A stretch of 56,502 nucleotides of DNA, taken from positions 1 through 56,502 of the forward strand of contig JBBPSI010000160.1 in assembly GCA_038093515.1 (NCBI GenBank). Reading direction: 5' to 3'. Position 1 is the first letter of the stretch. Each line of letters starts with the position of its first letter. This DNA is from Butyriboletus loyo. Its lineage: Eukaryota; Basidiomycota; Agaricomycetes; Boletales; Boletaceae. Positions 46,264 through 56,502 of this stretch are shown piece by piece. The position numbers and the translations under genes are program-made. Below the pieces are notes generated by a model. That model worked only from the letters and a program-made list of their open reading frames with translations, ran no database searches and had not been told where the DNA came from.

Positions 46264-47587
46264 TATGACCTTGTAATATTTGCTTTCGAGCGGCTCTCCG
46301 CGCACGATTTGATTCGGGAACCTCGGGGAGTTGTGGGTTCGTTGCCAGTGTTGGAGTGGAGTTGGGTATACCGCACACGGTGAGAAAATGTGTTATACTA
46401 CATCGGATAACTTGATTTATGTTTCGAGTCCATTTTACTTGTGCGAATATTTTACTCGTGTGACGGTGTACAATGGGACGAGGTGTTATCGACCGATTCA
46501 GAGGATTCACTACGTTGGCGTTGGTTATTTGTTCTGGGACCGAATTGGATCAGGATGGAGAACGGTGACGATGTGCACGGGCTTTGTATCGCCCACGAAG
46601 CAGGTCACGGCACGGTGTCTACTGGTACAAGAATCCTGGATTTAATTCGCAGGTCCAAGCTGGGAACGAAAGTATGCCTACTCGATCATCACCCGCCTGA
46701 CAGCACTGCAGCGCTCACATGAATAGCTCTGCGACGCTGGTCCACCGGGGTGCCGCACGATCCATCAGGATGCGCCATACGTCTCACCATCCGACTTCGC
46801 CGAGTGACTGTCTCGATGTTGACCTACCATCAACGATCGCGCATCCAACTTGGCCTTGACTCGGATGGGTTTCGTTCATGACAGGACATGTATGATCATC
46901 ATTGGCGGGGACATTTCGGGCTTGGTCTCTTGCCTCGCCTCGGATGAGGAACAGAGCAGTTTCCTGTGCGTACGAGAGTTAAAGTTTTGGTGATGATCAG
47001 AACAGCCTGACACTTTGTACTATGTAGTAGTAGCGATGATGTTACATAATGATTGACTTATTATGATCGGTTCAACCTCACAGTTTTGAGTGTGGCATTC
47101 GAAACCCACAAACCAAGGTAATCAACTTGTGGTATTCTACTACGACACACGCATTGAATTGATCAGTTGTAGCGGTTTCACTCGCTGAATCAGCCAAGGC
47201 AGACAAGAAGGTCATCGTTTATTCCATTGTTGGAGGATATGGATATGTAGCAAAGAGCGGGGTAAGTTTACCGTCGAAGAAGGATGTCGCATGTCGCACA
47301 AGAGCTGCAACCGAATCTGATAAGTAAGTTCCCAGTTAGATATATAGATTCCATACAGCGAAAACTAAGCGTCTAAACAATGCCCAATCACTTTGCCATT
47401 TGCCACTGTACGTTTTTGAGGACCTGCCATGTGGCCTTACAGCATCGGATCCTGTGCCAGTGGGCTCCATAAGATGCGCAATTAAGTGAACGTGTCGGAC
47501 AGGCCTTAAGTAGTACTGCTTTCTCGACTAACCTATCCACAGGTTGGGCAGTGGGTAGTCGTCCAGGTCCATTTTCCGCTTTCCCCG
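46264..47587. other. gene-free spacer
   Basis: Follows the DUF300 stop and precedes the WW-like gene. Short frames only, including a 93-residue one at 46441-46722 (see rejected). Confidence 0.45.
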
Positions 47588-50500
47588 ATGTCAGTGTTGA
47601 TACCGAGGCAATTGCTGGCTCAATTGCTGAGCCGTTTTCTGAAATTACTGGCGTCCATCCGCGGGTTGCCATTTTGTAGGTCGATAATTCGCTTGTTGGC
47701 CTTCCTTGTTTCCCTTCGTCGACGGACACGCACAAACCCACGCAGACCAACCCACCACCAGAATCAAGGACCACCTAATTCATCAGCCACTCCGGATAAT
47801 GGCGTCGTCTGCGCCATGAATGTTCCATCCTCTGGACCTTCTGATGCTCACGAACGTAGTCGGCCTTCTCCCGTGGACTTGCCTTACACCAGTGCAGAGC
47901 CATCTGGTCACCTTACCCCATATGCTCCTGCTCCAGCAAGACGCTACTCGCGAGATTGTATCCCGTGGATGACTGGTAGTCAGACCTCACTTCACGACGT
48001 ACCCAGTTCGATGAACCACGACGCTCACGTTGTAGGCGACTCTATCCTTCACTCAAGTTCAAGTACTACCACCCATACTCACCATGACAATCACACACCG
48101 ACCTCGGATATTCATACGCCCCCATTTCACCCTCCTGGTCCTCTTCATCGAACGTTTGACTTTACACCAGAGACATTACCCGGAAACCCTGACGTCAAAA
48201 CATCTCCACAAGGGGCCCACAATCTCGATACAAACGAGTCGGAACCCCATCGGAGCGGAAGGTCATTGTCAGCGAGATCTTCACAGCTCTCTGTCTCACA
48301 GAAATCTTCTGCCTCTCGAAATTCAATTGGGCGAGCTTCATATCGAAAGCATTGTGGCCCGCCTGCTCGTGTTCGAACCCCGGGTGTCGACCAAGATGCG
48401 ACTTTCTTCGGTCCTTCGTGTTTTCCCGCTCTGGAAAGCGCTGAGCCGGGTAGTTCTGCCACCGTTGACAACATTATTTCTCCACCGAATGTGGATGATT
48501 CAAATCAGCCTGGAGAGCCGATCCGTGTTGGAAATCGTTTCTTCCCGATTTCAGTCAATGCTGTCCCCCGGTATGACAACCGCGCAATCAGGTAGGGTAC
48601 ATGGGATATTCGACAGGGCCCAGAACTCATGCGACACCCCAGGGATCCATCCGTAATCGATTACACAATTAACGCAATGTCGTACCAGTACCCCGAGACA
48701 CCGTTCGTTTCACTATTGCGTCAGAGGTAGATGTCGCATTTAAATTCTGTTTCCAGAGAGGGCGTCCCGATGGGGTGGACAGCCTACCAGCACCCGGAAG
48801 GCGCCATTTACTTCGTGCATGATGAGTCGGTTAGTGATCCTCACATCAGACATTCTTGTTGTTGTGTCTCAGCTTGCACGAACCCGTAGAAAACGTTTAC
48901 GGAAGTGAACATATGCAATGTAGAGATCCACGAGGATATCGAGTACTTCAGAACCTTCTTGTTCTTGGAGCTGGATACTGAAGTCAAAAAACGAAACCTC
49001 TCCAAATCCCTGAACGTCGACGAAGTTCAGCTTGTTTTGGAACCCAAGCTAGAGGGACAAGAGGTGGTTTGTTGCTATTACTTCGTAAACCCACAAACCA
49101 GGAGTCTTTTTTGGCTGGATGAATGGGAAGGGTATGAGATCTTCAAGGATTGTAGAGGTATCCTCTCGCCTTCCCACAAAGGTAAAATCCAGGTTACTAG
49201 CCGTGGAGGGCTCACGAACTTGAATCCATTAGGGTTGGCTATCCAAGCACAATACTGGTGTGCCACATACGTGAGTCGTGTGTTATAGTATATTCATCAA
49301 CCTTACGCACTATCAATTAGATAGTCGCATATAATGTGTTGATGATCTAATGCAACTCCAGGAGCCATTGGGACCTCTACCCACACTTTTGCAAGGTTAC
49401 TCAAGAGTTAAAAGATGAGATAGTAGATATGATTCTTCATGCCACATGCGGTGAGTGCTTCGCCCCCGCTGTAATATGTGTGTTAAACAATTAGAGCTAC
49501 AGATCACTTAACGTCGAATAGGTCGACATGCCCTCTAAATCCCGAGGAACTAAAGAATCATCTATCTCTCGTTGACCGGATCCATCGTAAGTTATATGTT
49601 TAGCAACATACACCTGTTTACCCCCTGCTTGCTCAGCCGAAAAGACAGAAAAGCGTGGACACTCGGCGATCGTTATAGGTGAATTCAACATCATTCACTG
49701 GTTCGCAGAAAGCTTACCAATGTTCTTTCCAGGTCGAATCATGCGCATATTCTGTAGGTCTCCATCATGCTCTCCCACGTTTCCTGCTCACAATTTCAGA
49801 TTTCAATTACTTTCTCAACTTTTACGGGGAAGATTGTGCGCGCCTCAATTTTGACCAAACGATTTATGGATGGAGATACCACCCCTCACTACTCATGACG
49901 ATCTTTGCACCATTGTTATTCATGGCACCCGTGAACAAAGTGCGGCTGTTGCACAGAAGCTTTGTCGATGACATGGTGTGCAGGGAGAGGTGGAAAGTGT
50001 TCATCAACAAGCTGAATTCACAATGCCAAGAAAACAGTGTGCTGGTAAGCAGACCAAATCCCCGAGCCCTGAACAAGATAACTGGACAAATTCCAGGCTA
50101 TTGTGCTCCTGAACGTCAACGTCAGCTTTCTTCCAAAACAGGAAGGCACAGGGACTTCACCTCAGCAGTTCCTCAGTTACATGTCACTAGTAGCAAGCAT
50201 GGCGAGCATCATCCTCAGTTTGGTCATCATGGAACATAGCCGAACCGAGGTCAGGAATACCCCGCTTGAAGCTGTCAGTACATCTTATGTCCCTCACATG
50301 TGTGAGATCTCTGACTTGAACAGGCCAAATATTTGCATGAATTGCGGCAAGAAAGGCATGGTCTGGAGACTCTCGCCATCGTTTATAGTCTTCCGTACGC
50401 TTTCCTCATGTGGGGGTGAGCGTCTTGGATGTCGTAGGTGACCACTTTCCCTGATTACGCTTTCCCAGCATGTTACTTTTCTTTGCTGCTTTCGCCGTTC

Positions 50501-50841
50501 AGTGGTGCTATCCAAACGGTACGGTATCACGAGCTTGTGCAGGGGCTTTCATATTCATGGTAGCCCTCTTGGTTGCATGGTGTATCTTGACCGCTCGAGA
50601 CCGGTGCGACTTCTGGTGGTTTCAACCGGATCCAAACCAGGTGGAGTGGAAGGAAGAGGGGGAGAAAGGGGACTGCAAGGTGTCTCCCGGTATCCCGGAG
50701 TCAGCGGGGTTGGGTTCTATCCGCGGATTCATAACATCATTGACTCGAAAATTCATAACGTCTGAATCCCCTCCCTGCGAGAGTCATGCGATGCAGAACA
50801 CCGCGAGTCTTCATGTCGTTCTCGATCCACCGAATACCTAA
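47588..50841 (+). CDS. WW-like domain protein with C-terminal membrane helices
   Basis: A fungal protein of unknown role. Exon 1 (47588-48591) starts MSVLIPRQLLAQLLSRFLKL and continues as a 330-residue Ser/Pro/His-rich disordered region ending RFFPISVNAVPRYDNRAI. Exon 2 (48757-48829) gives REGVPMGWTAYQHPEGAIYF then VHDES, a WW-like fold with W342 but no second Trp. Exon 3 from 48890 continues KTFTEVNICNVEIHEDIEYF and CCYYFVNPQTRSLFWLDEW. Later exons include NYFLNFYGEDCARLNFDQTI, FAPLLFMAPVNKVRLLHRSF, NVSFLPKQEGTGTSPQQFLS, SLVASMASIILSLVIM, and a last exon with membrane segments (LLFFAAFAVQWCYPNGTVSR, FIFMVALLVAWCIL). It ends VVLDPPNT. The exon joins from 49180 to 50470 are only outlined. Such proteins are multi-copy in Agaricomycetes as far as I know. 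Confidence 0.7.
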
Positions 50842-51154
50842 CCTATGGGTTGACTCTTGCGACCTAGCTCATTGGTGCCCTTCAAGCAACTTCAGGTAAG
50901 TAACAGGTAACAGGATGAAATTGGCCGACCGCGCTGAAAACACAGGTACAAACAGGGTCGTCGTGTTCTGGCTATGCTATCATACACTACTACATAAATA
51001 CCTTACTATGTAGAGACAGTCGTAATATGCGTCAATCATTAACAAGCTTCCGCTGAGACTCTAAGACTAATGTATATCCGTTCACCCCAACAACAAAAGG
51101 GTGCTGGGCAGCAGTAAGGCTCAACTTTCCCACGCCGCCACCATCCGCACCTCT
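50842..51154. other. intergenic spacer
   Basis: No gene seen. Holds the 3' flank of the WW-like gene and the promoter and 5' UTR of the SNARE gene. Confidence 0.5.
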
Positions 51155-51599
51155 ATGTCGTCGTCACGGTCAGCAGAAACAACCTACGAATCTCAAAATG
51201 ACCAGCACCTCGACGAGTTGCATTCGAAAATAAGAACTTTACGAGGCGTATGTATCTCCCTACAAGCACGACACTCCTGTTGATACATCCCACAAGGTCA
51301 CCACAGACATTTATGATGACGCAGAGCGTCAGAACGTAACTTTGGATGACACTGTAAGCCAGCGCGGTTCGGCTTGTCCATTCTCGTATTTCACGACGGT
51401 TGCATAGGGAAACACGTTTTCTAGCCTTTCTTCTCAGCTTTCCCATTCGTCGCGCCGAGCTGCGCAAGCGTTTGGACTCACTGGTGCTGGTGGTATCCGT
51501 CAAACACGCATCATAATGTACATTATCGGCGCTTCCCTTGCCCTCTGGTTACTATGGAAGACGAAGGGTTTTTGGTGGGGTTCAAGCGGCAAGGTTTAG
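51155..51599 (+). CDS. Bet1/Sft1-type Qc-SNARE
   Basis: Tail-anchored SNARE for ER-Golgi or intra-Golgi vesicle fusion. Three exons join in phase: 51155-51247, 51297-51353 and 51408-51599, giving 113 residues, usual for Bet1-like proteins. A short head (MSSSRSAETTYESQN) is followed by the SNARE helix DQHLDELHSKIRTLRGVTTD-IYDDAERQNVTLDDT, with the heptad pattern and the central polar Gln/Asp positions of a Qc SNARE. A linker rich in Ser follows (FSSLSSQLSHSSRRAAQAFG), then a C-terminal membrane anchor (IIMYIIGASLALWLLWKTKG). Introns are GT-AG. Bet1 and Sft1 cannot be told apart by eye. Confidence 0.88.
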
Positions 51600-52498
51600 A
51601 CGGTCGTCGTGCGTGATTCTGGTTGTGGATCTTGTTCACTACGTCGCCGACTTGATGGGGAAGATGCGGTGTACTCCGATACAGCATACGCTATTACGCC
51701 ATACATGTAATACCAAACTATTTGCTTGGATTTATTTTCTGGTTAGCCCGTCTGTGTCCTTTTGATGGAATTGCGGCCCCGTCCCTGTGGCTAAAAGGTC
51801 AGTCTCGTAACGTCCATCAGTTGCACGATGTGGTCACCTAGCGATCCGTTGTCCAGCCCGTGCTACCGATAGATCCGAGTGGCGCCCATATACAGTCGAT
51901 GTACTCGTGATGCAGAAACCCTACACTCAGGGTGACCCAAACCTTGACTAAACCTAGTCTCATTAGGAACCGTTGTTATGCATTATGAGCATATTGAATG
52001 TAGTGGCTTGTGCCAACCTTTGCACTGATTGGTTTTGTCGAGCTTTTACATTGGGGAGGCACGAAGCGAATCAAATGCATTCAGGGAATATACATATGAC
52101 CTCTAGGCAAGATGGGGGCCCGGATATACCTTCTATATACACCTTCGGACACTCGAGTACTCATCGCCGGTCTTGTGCGACACGATTATTGATTAACCGG
52201 CGGAGTCTTCGACGACAGCGGCCATGCTTTTGCTAATTCGAGTGCACGGCGCTATGGGACATTGCGTTGCAACATAAGGATGTCTGTGTCAGAACCTACG
52301 CCATTGATACTACGCCGAGGCGGTTCGCGCACACGTTGTATGGCGTTTGGGTCGTGAGAGTGCAAACCTCACAAGACCGCGCACTGAGACACCGAACGTT
52401 TTGGGCCTTTCTCGACCCCTAACATGGCTAAAGATATATAGTCGGCCGTGTCGACCAACCGATCATATTATTAACTTTCCACCTGTCCTCTCAAGCTC
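51600..52498. other. gene-free spacer with TATA-like element
   Basis: No gene supported. A TATATA at 52435-52440 lies 59 bp before the ATG of the first dehydrogenase gene and may be its core promoter. Confidence 0.4.
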
Positions 52499-53712
52499 AT
52501 GTCTATCGTCAAAGGGAGAGTCGCTCTCGTCACAGGATCCGCCCAGGGCATCGGGCGTGGTATCGCACTTCGTCTTGCCAGGGATGGGTTCGATATCGCC
52601 TTGAATGACGTTTCGTCTAAACGTGATCAGCTGCGTGCTATCGCCGGTGACATCGAGAAGATCGGTCGCAGGACGCACTTGGTGCCTGCAGACGTGGCTT
52701 TCGAAGAAGAGGTGAAAGAGATGATACAGGGTGTAACGAAAGAGCTCGGAGGGCTGGATGTCGTGAGTACCCCGTGTCGCACTCTCCATCGAATGTGTTT
52801 GCAACTTCCCCTTGTAGATGGTAGCAAACGCAGGGATTTCTAAACTACCAGACTTGGTCTCCAGTAAGCTACACTCACGAGCTTTCTGCAGCTTGGACTG
52901 ACACAATAGCGTGTTTTATAGCTGAACTCAATGTGTGGGAGCGAATCATGGCCGTCAACGCACGTGGAATTTTCTTGTGCTACAAGCATGCAGCTACGCA
53001 GATGATAGCACAAGGACGTGGAGGGCGAATCATCGGCGCGAGTTCTATCGCTGGAAAGGTGGGATTCCCCTTATCTTCCGCGTATGCTGCCAGCAAGTTC
53101 GCTGTCAGAGGCCTGACGCAGACTGCCGGTAAGGATCGCACATTTAATGTCTTTCTCTCAATTGAACTACACGATCGCATCAGCACTGGAACTTGGGCGA
53201 TACGACATCACGGTAAATTCGTATGCTCCTGGACTCATTGATACACCATTGAGTACGTGTCAGCGTGGTGACTTATCAGCTGACCCTGGCTTAAAATCTG
53301 TACAGCGGCCACCCTCGCGGGACCTGGTGGGGATTTTAACAGGGCGGATCCAGAATTAGTCCAATGGGTCACGAGCGTAAGTTGTCCCACCTCATAGAGC
53401 GCACGTTCTTTCAACGCACCAATCTCATTCGTATACCGCTCGTAGCGCCTGTCCACGAGACCCATCAAACACGACGGTCAGCCAGAAGATGTCGCAAGTC
53501 TCGTGAGTTATCTTGCCTCGAAAGAGGCACACTTCATCACCGGCAAGTATCTATGTATTGTATTTTTCACGTGCATTGGCTGACGTTCATTTGGTCTGGC
53601 AGGACAATGTGTAAGTTGTCGCTTTTTTTGTTGAGCTGAACCCGAGTCGGAAATAGCATACTCAACGAACTTGAGACAGATTTCTATTGATGGAGGAATA
53701 AATATGTCTTGA
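52499..53712 (+). CDS. short-chain dehydrogenase/reductase, copy 1
   Basis: NAD(P)-dependent oxidoreductase, most like diacetyl/acetoin reductases; substrate unproved. Eight exons join in phase: 52499-52762, 52818-52863, 52922-53128, 53184-53252, 53306-53376, 53446-53542, 53603-53610 and 53680-53712, giving 264 residues, normal for the classical family. Cofactor motif TGSAQGIG at residues 12-19, NAG at 92-94, N116, catalytic S145, Y158 and K162 (SSIAGKVGFPLSSAYAASKF), then APGLIDTPL and [20 protein letters not shown]. Exon 7 is 8 nt (GACAATGT) and is preceded by a GC-AG intron (donor GCAAGT at 53543). The last exon gives ISIDGGINMS. A tandem paralogue follows at 54224. No damage seen. Confidence 0.9.
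53603..53610 (+). other. 8-nt microexon preceded by a GC-AG intron (SDR copy 1)
   Basis: The exon GACAATGT completes GGA CAA TGT (GQC), the conserved step before the IDGG motif. The intron before it uses GCAAGT as donor. Copy 2 keeps the microexon as GGCAATGT. Confidence 0.8.
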
Positions 53713-54223
53713 AATTGAGTTATGAGGTCCTATGTAGCTGCACTCGCTTACTAGGAGGGCATTCGATTCGTAGGAATTAAATTTGGCGGTCCTCCAGGGC
53801 AGACTTGTGGAGAGTTTGTGACAAGGGCACCATTTCCGGATTTGTAAAAACTGAAGGGGACCTTGCTAATTCCAAGTCTTTAGTCCTGACTCACCCATGA
53901 GCGGGGCGCTTTAAGCTCAGGCTTTCAGATTGACTGAATCGAACCTTTGATTTAAACTTAGCAAACTGGTCGCCGCATCACTCCAAGGACAGTCCATCGT
54001 CCAGCTCAGGACTGAGGAACTGGTGGCCTTCCATTAATCATTTGAAACCCGAAAATATGTTTCTGGCGCCCTACCTTGATACGCTGAAACACCGCCGACT
54101 GGCACTTCTTCCTATTTGGGTGATTTATGACCGCCGTTCGTCCCAGAAGGTATAGAGTCAACCCCGGCGATCGTCTGCCAACCATTGTATTAGCTTATTG
54201 TCCATCTCTGGAGCAGCATCGGG
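53713..54223. other. spacer between the SDR copies
   Basis: No gene seen. Should hold the 3' UTR of copy 1 and the promoter of copy 2. Confidence 0.45.
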
Positions 54224-55429
54224 ATGTCCATTGCAACAGGGATCGCGCTCATCACTGGATCCGCCCAAGGTCTCGGACGTAGTATCGCACTTCGTCTCGC
54301 TAGGGATGGGTTCGACATCGCTCTGAACGACGTTTCATCCAAACGTGATGAGCTGCGTGCGGTCGCGGACGACATTGAGAAGATCGGTCGAAGAACAATT
54401 TTGGTCCCCGCAGACGTGACTGTGGATGAGGAAGTCAGAAGCATGGTGCAAGACGTCGCCAAGGAACTCGGGGGTTTGGATGTCGTGAGTACAATGCGCT
54501 GCATCAGAATGAAATGACTGAAATAAATCCTTCGTAGCTGGTAGCGAACGCCGGAGTCCTGGAATTAACGCCCTTGATCTCGAGTGGGCGACGGTCATCA
54601 ATTTCCCGCAGCTGCAGCTGACGCGACTCGGTGTTCCGCAGTTGAATTAGACGAATGGGAGCGGGTCATGGCTGTCAATGCGCGAGGCCCTTTCTTGTGC
54701 TACAAGTACGCAGCACGACAGATGATCAAGCAAGGACGGGGAGGTCGAATTATTGGCGCAAGCTCCGCCGCCGGAAAGCAAGGAAAACCCCTGCTTGCTG
54801 CGTATTGTTCCAGTAAGTTTGCTGTCAGAGGTCTTACACAAACTGCGGGTAAGGAGTGTGTTTTTGATCATCTTGCCCTAACTGACGCGGACCTCTGATT
54901 GAATTAGCCCTAGAACTTGGCCCATATAATATTACAGTGAACGCTTACGCTCCGGGTCTCATCAGGACGCCGATGAGTAAGCAACGACCAAGTATCCAAC
55001 CGAAACGGGACTAAATTTGGACAGCGGCTGATATCTTTGATGGTGGACGGTTTGCGAACTTGAAGGCTGATTCGGAAATGCTCGAATCATGGAAGAACGT
55101 CAGTTTCCCCCACCCCATTTGTTACCACGCATTTTTAGTCTCACTACCCGTAGCGCGCAGCCACGAGAGCCCTTAAATATAACGGTCAGCCAGAGGATGT
55201 CGCAAGTGTTGTCAGCTACCTCGCTTCAAAGGAAGCACACTTTATCACCGGGAAGTATTCGTTCATTTCATCTTCCTGTTGACCTACTTACCTCTCGGGT
55301 TGTATCAGGGCAATGTGTAAGTTCTTACTTTTTTTCCTATTGAATCTTGAATTGTGTCCCGAAATGGCATGTCCCGACTCAATAAACGTGACATAGGTCT
55401 CGGTGGATGGAGGAGTTGCGCTATCCTAA
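54224..55429 (+). CDS. short-chain dehydrogenase/reductase, copy 2 (splice donor damaged)
   Basis: Tandem paralogue of the gene at 52499. Exons 54224-54484, 54538-54583, 54642-54848, 54908-54976, 55025-55098, 55154-55250, 55309-55316 and 55397-55429 match copy 1 in order and phase, giving 264 residues if all are joined. TGSAQGLG (11-18), NAG, S144, Y157 and K161 (AAYCSSKF) are kept. Exon 5 is 3 nt longer than in copy 1, exon 1 is 3 nt shorter. The donor after exon 6 reads GGAAGT at 55251 where copy 1 has GCAAGT, so the normal border is lost. The only near GT (55255) shifts the frame. Either splicing is unusual here or the gene is newly dead. The last exon ends [10 protein letters not shown] and its stop abuts a third SDR fragment. 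Confidence 0.75.
55251..55308 (+). other. intron with GG instead of GC/GT donor (SDR copy 2)
   Basis: Position matches the GC-AG intron of copy 1. The acceptor TATCAG and the following microexon are intact. The donor begins GGAAGT. Confidence 0.75.
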
Positions 55430-55525
55430 CGTGATCAGCTACGTGCTGTTGCAACAGACATCGAAAAGATCGATCGAAAGACGCAGTTGGTTCCCGCAGA
55501 CGTGACAATTGAGGGGGAGGTCAAA
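55430..55525 (+). pseudogene. fragment of a third SDR gene
   Basis: Thirty-two codons, RDQLRAVATDIEKIDRKTQL then VPADVTIEGEVK, match the middle of exon 1 of both SDR genes ([18 protein letters not shown]... in copy 2). The fragment begins at the base after the copy 2 stop and is in the same frame; a stop follows two codons later. No start, cofactor motif or catalytic part is present, so it cannot encode an enzyme. Confidence 0.85.
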
Positions 55526-55823
55526 GTATAAGAAAAGTTACGAGTAGTAAAGTATGCGTGTACGAACGCGGCACGAGTTTGTTATATAAGCAGACAAATA
55601 TAGTAAAGATGTCTCAAGCCCAGTGAGAAGTGGACATGATCCTGACTGATCCTATATGTTACATTATGTATTTACCAATATTTGTCTCATGATATCTGCA
55701 TGTCTCTGATTGAGTTGCCTCAAATTGCTCTCTTGACTCACCCATCAACATCCAAATGCAGGTAACAATGCCAATCTGGCAATACAATGTAGTTCACATA
55801 ATGTAGTCACATTGTCATATAGC

Positions 55824-55868
55824 ACATGGGCACCCAGGTTGACAATATCACTTGGTACATGGGCACCC
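55824..55868. repeat. direct repeat ACATGGGCACCC
   Basis: Two perfect 12-bp copies at 55824-55835 and 55857-55868. Confidence 0.9.
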
Positions 55869-55871
55869 TGT

Positions 55872-55918
55872 GGCAGGCCCTATGGTGCAGTAGGAATACT
55901 TTGATGGCAGGGCCTGCC
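55872..55918. repeat. 10-bp perfect inverted repeat
   Basis: GGCAGGCCCT at 55872-55881 pairs with AGGGCCTGCC at 55909-55918, separated by 27 bases. Confidence 0.9.
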
Positions 55919-56161
55919 TGAGCCCAAAATGACAGTGTTGGCTGTTGGATGTATATTAGAATTATATAATATACTGATTACATAACATGTGTAGTCAGAC
56001 CATATATGTACTTTGAACTCAGCTTATCTGTGTTACGAGACAACGATGTTATCAAGTCACACGAAGTTCCACTACTGTTGCAGTACTACACAGGTACTGG
56101 CGAGGTGTAATGAGGATAGCTCAAATCTTAATCTCTCAACTGTTGCCAGCGAATAAGACAA

Positions 56162-56195
56162 GTGGTTAAAGCTAGGGAATCCTAGCTGCAACCAC
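56162..56195. repeat. long hairpin, 6+7 bp stem
   Basis: GTGGTT pairs with AACCAC and AGCTAGG pairs with CCTAGCT, with a 2x2 internal loop and a GAAT tetraloop. A CTTTTTA run follows about six bases downstream of the hairpin. No tRNA fold or B box is seen. Confidence 0.85.
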
Positions 56196-56502
56196 GAGCC
56201 CTTTTTATATTGTACAGGGACGCGCACAGACCATGCTGTGCGTGTGAGGAATTACTATACATGGATAGACTAAAGAAGAGAAGCGCAATCGGTGATTAAT
56301 CACACGAGGCGCGGGGATCAAAAGGAAGAGAAGTAAACGGAGATTAAATACAGGTGTCGTGACATCATAGAGTCTAGGCTTGTTCTAGGCCATGACATCA
56401 TATGCTTAGTCAGCAGGAGATCTCATGTAAGTTCCCACGATCACATGCACTATGTCACGTGACCTTTGAAAGTGAAATCGACTAAGTCCGAATTGAAAGT
56501 GT

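Larger units (their letters stand above)
55526..56502. other. AT-rich end region with repeats and hairpins
   Basis: No protein gene seen. It holds direct repeats and hairpin-forming inverted repeats listed separately. The composition and repeat content suggest a transposable-element remnant, but no terminal repeat pair, coding domain or target-site duplication could be established. Confidence 0.4.

Noticed and set aside
46441..46722. 93-residue frame with HEAGH, resembling a zinc-protease motif
   Set aside because: The rest has no peptidase context, the frame is short and follows directly on the DUF300 gene; chance match.
56120..56220. Possible tRNA around the hairpin
   Set aside because: No B box, no acceptor stem and no plausible cloverleaf; only a single extended hairpin.
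55526..56502. Solo LTR
   Set aside because: No matched TG...CA ends or target-site duplication could be identified by eye.

Overview
The window is nuclear DNA of a filamentous basidiomycete, most likely an Agaricomycete; a Rhizoctonia/Ceratobasidiaceae-like genome would fit, but that is inference. Reasons: genes are cut by many short (about 35-80 bp) introns, and the families present are fungal: a PIL1 eisosome protein with a long disordered tail, a Zn2Cys6 regulator with a Fungal_trans domain, DUF6533 and rhodopsin-like seven-helix proteins, and a WW-like protein.

Layout. 1-4.5 kb: the 3' end of an unknown gene, then ribosomal protein S29 and a PIL1 protein, both on the minus strand. 5.4-12.3 kb: an intact DUF6533 membrane-protein gene, a decayed internally deleted copy of it, a rhodopsin-like gene on the other strand between them, and a short repeat present in inverted orientation. 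12.7-14.7 kb: a possible gag-like retroelement relic. 14.7-18.5 kb: two tandem UbiA-family prenyltransferase/cyclase genes with identical exon lengths. 18.7-24.3 kb: a secreted, probably membrane-anchored aspartic protease and a Zn2Cys6 regulator, both minus strand. 24.3-33.3 kb: mostly gene-poor, with one intact seven-helix membrane protein. 33.3-38.6 kb: a P4-ATPase lipid flippase. 39.2-41.2 kb: a decayed FAD-dependent amine-oxidase-like gene. 41.7-46.3 kb: a basic Ala/Lys-rich protein, a Prx5-type peroxiredoxin and a DUF300/TMEM184 membrane protein. 47.6-51.6 kb: a WW-like membrane protein and a Bet1/Sft1-type SNARE. 52.4-55.5 kb: two tandem short-chain dehydrogenases plus a fragment of a third. 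55.5-56.5 kb: AT-rich DNA with repeats and hairpins.

The conserved single-copy genes (S29, PIL1, flippase, peroxiredoxin, TMEM184-like, SNARE) are housekeeping functions in translation, plasma-membrane organisation, lipid asymmetry, redox defence and vesicle fusion. The accessory part is a set of recent local duplications in different stages of decay: UbiA (both intact), DUF6533 (one intact, one dead), SDR (one intact, one with a damaged splice donor, one fragment). Gene models were spliced by eye using GT-AG or GC-AG borders, reading-frame phase and family conservation. Exon borders given explicitly were checked for phase; other gene spans are outlines.
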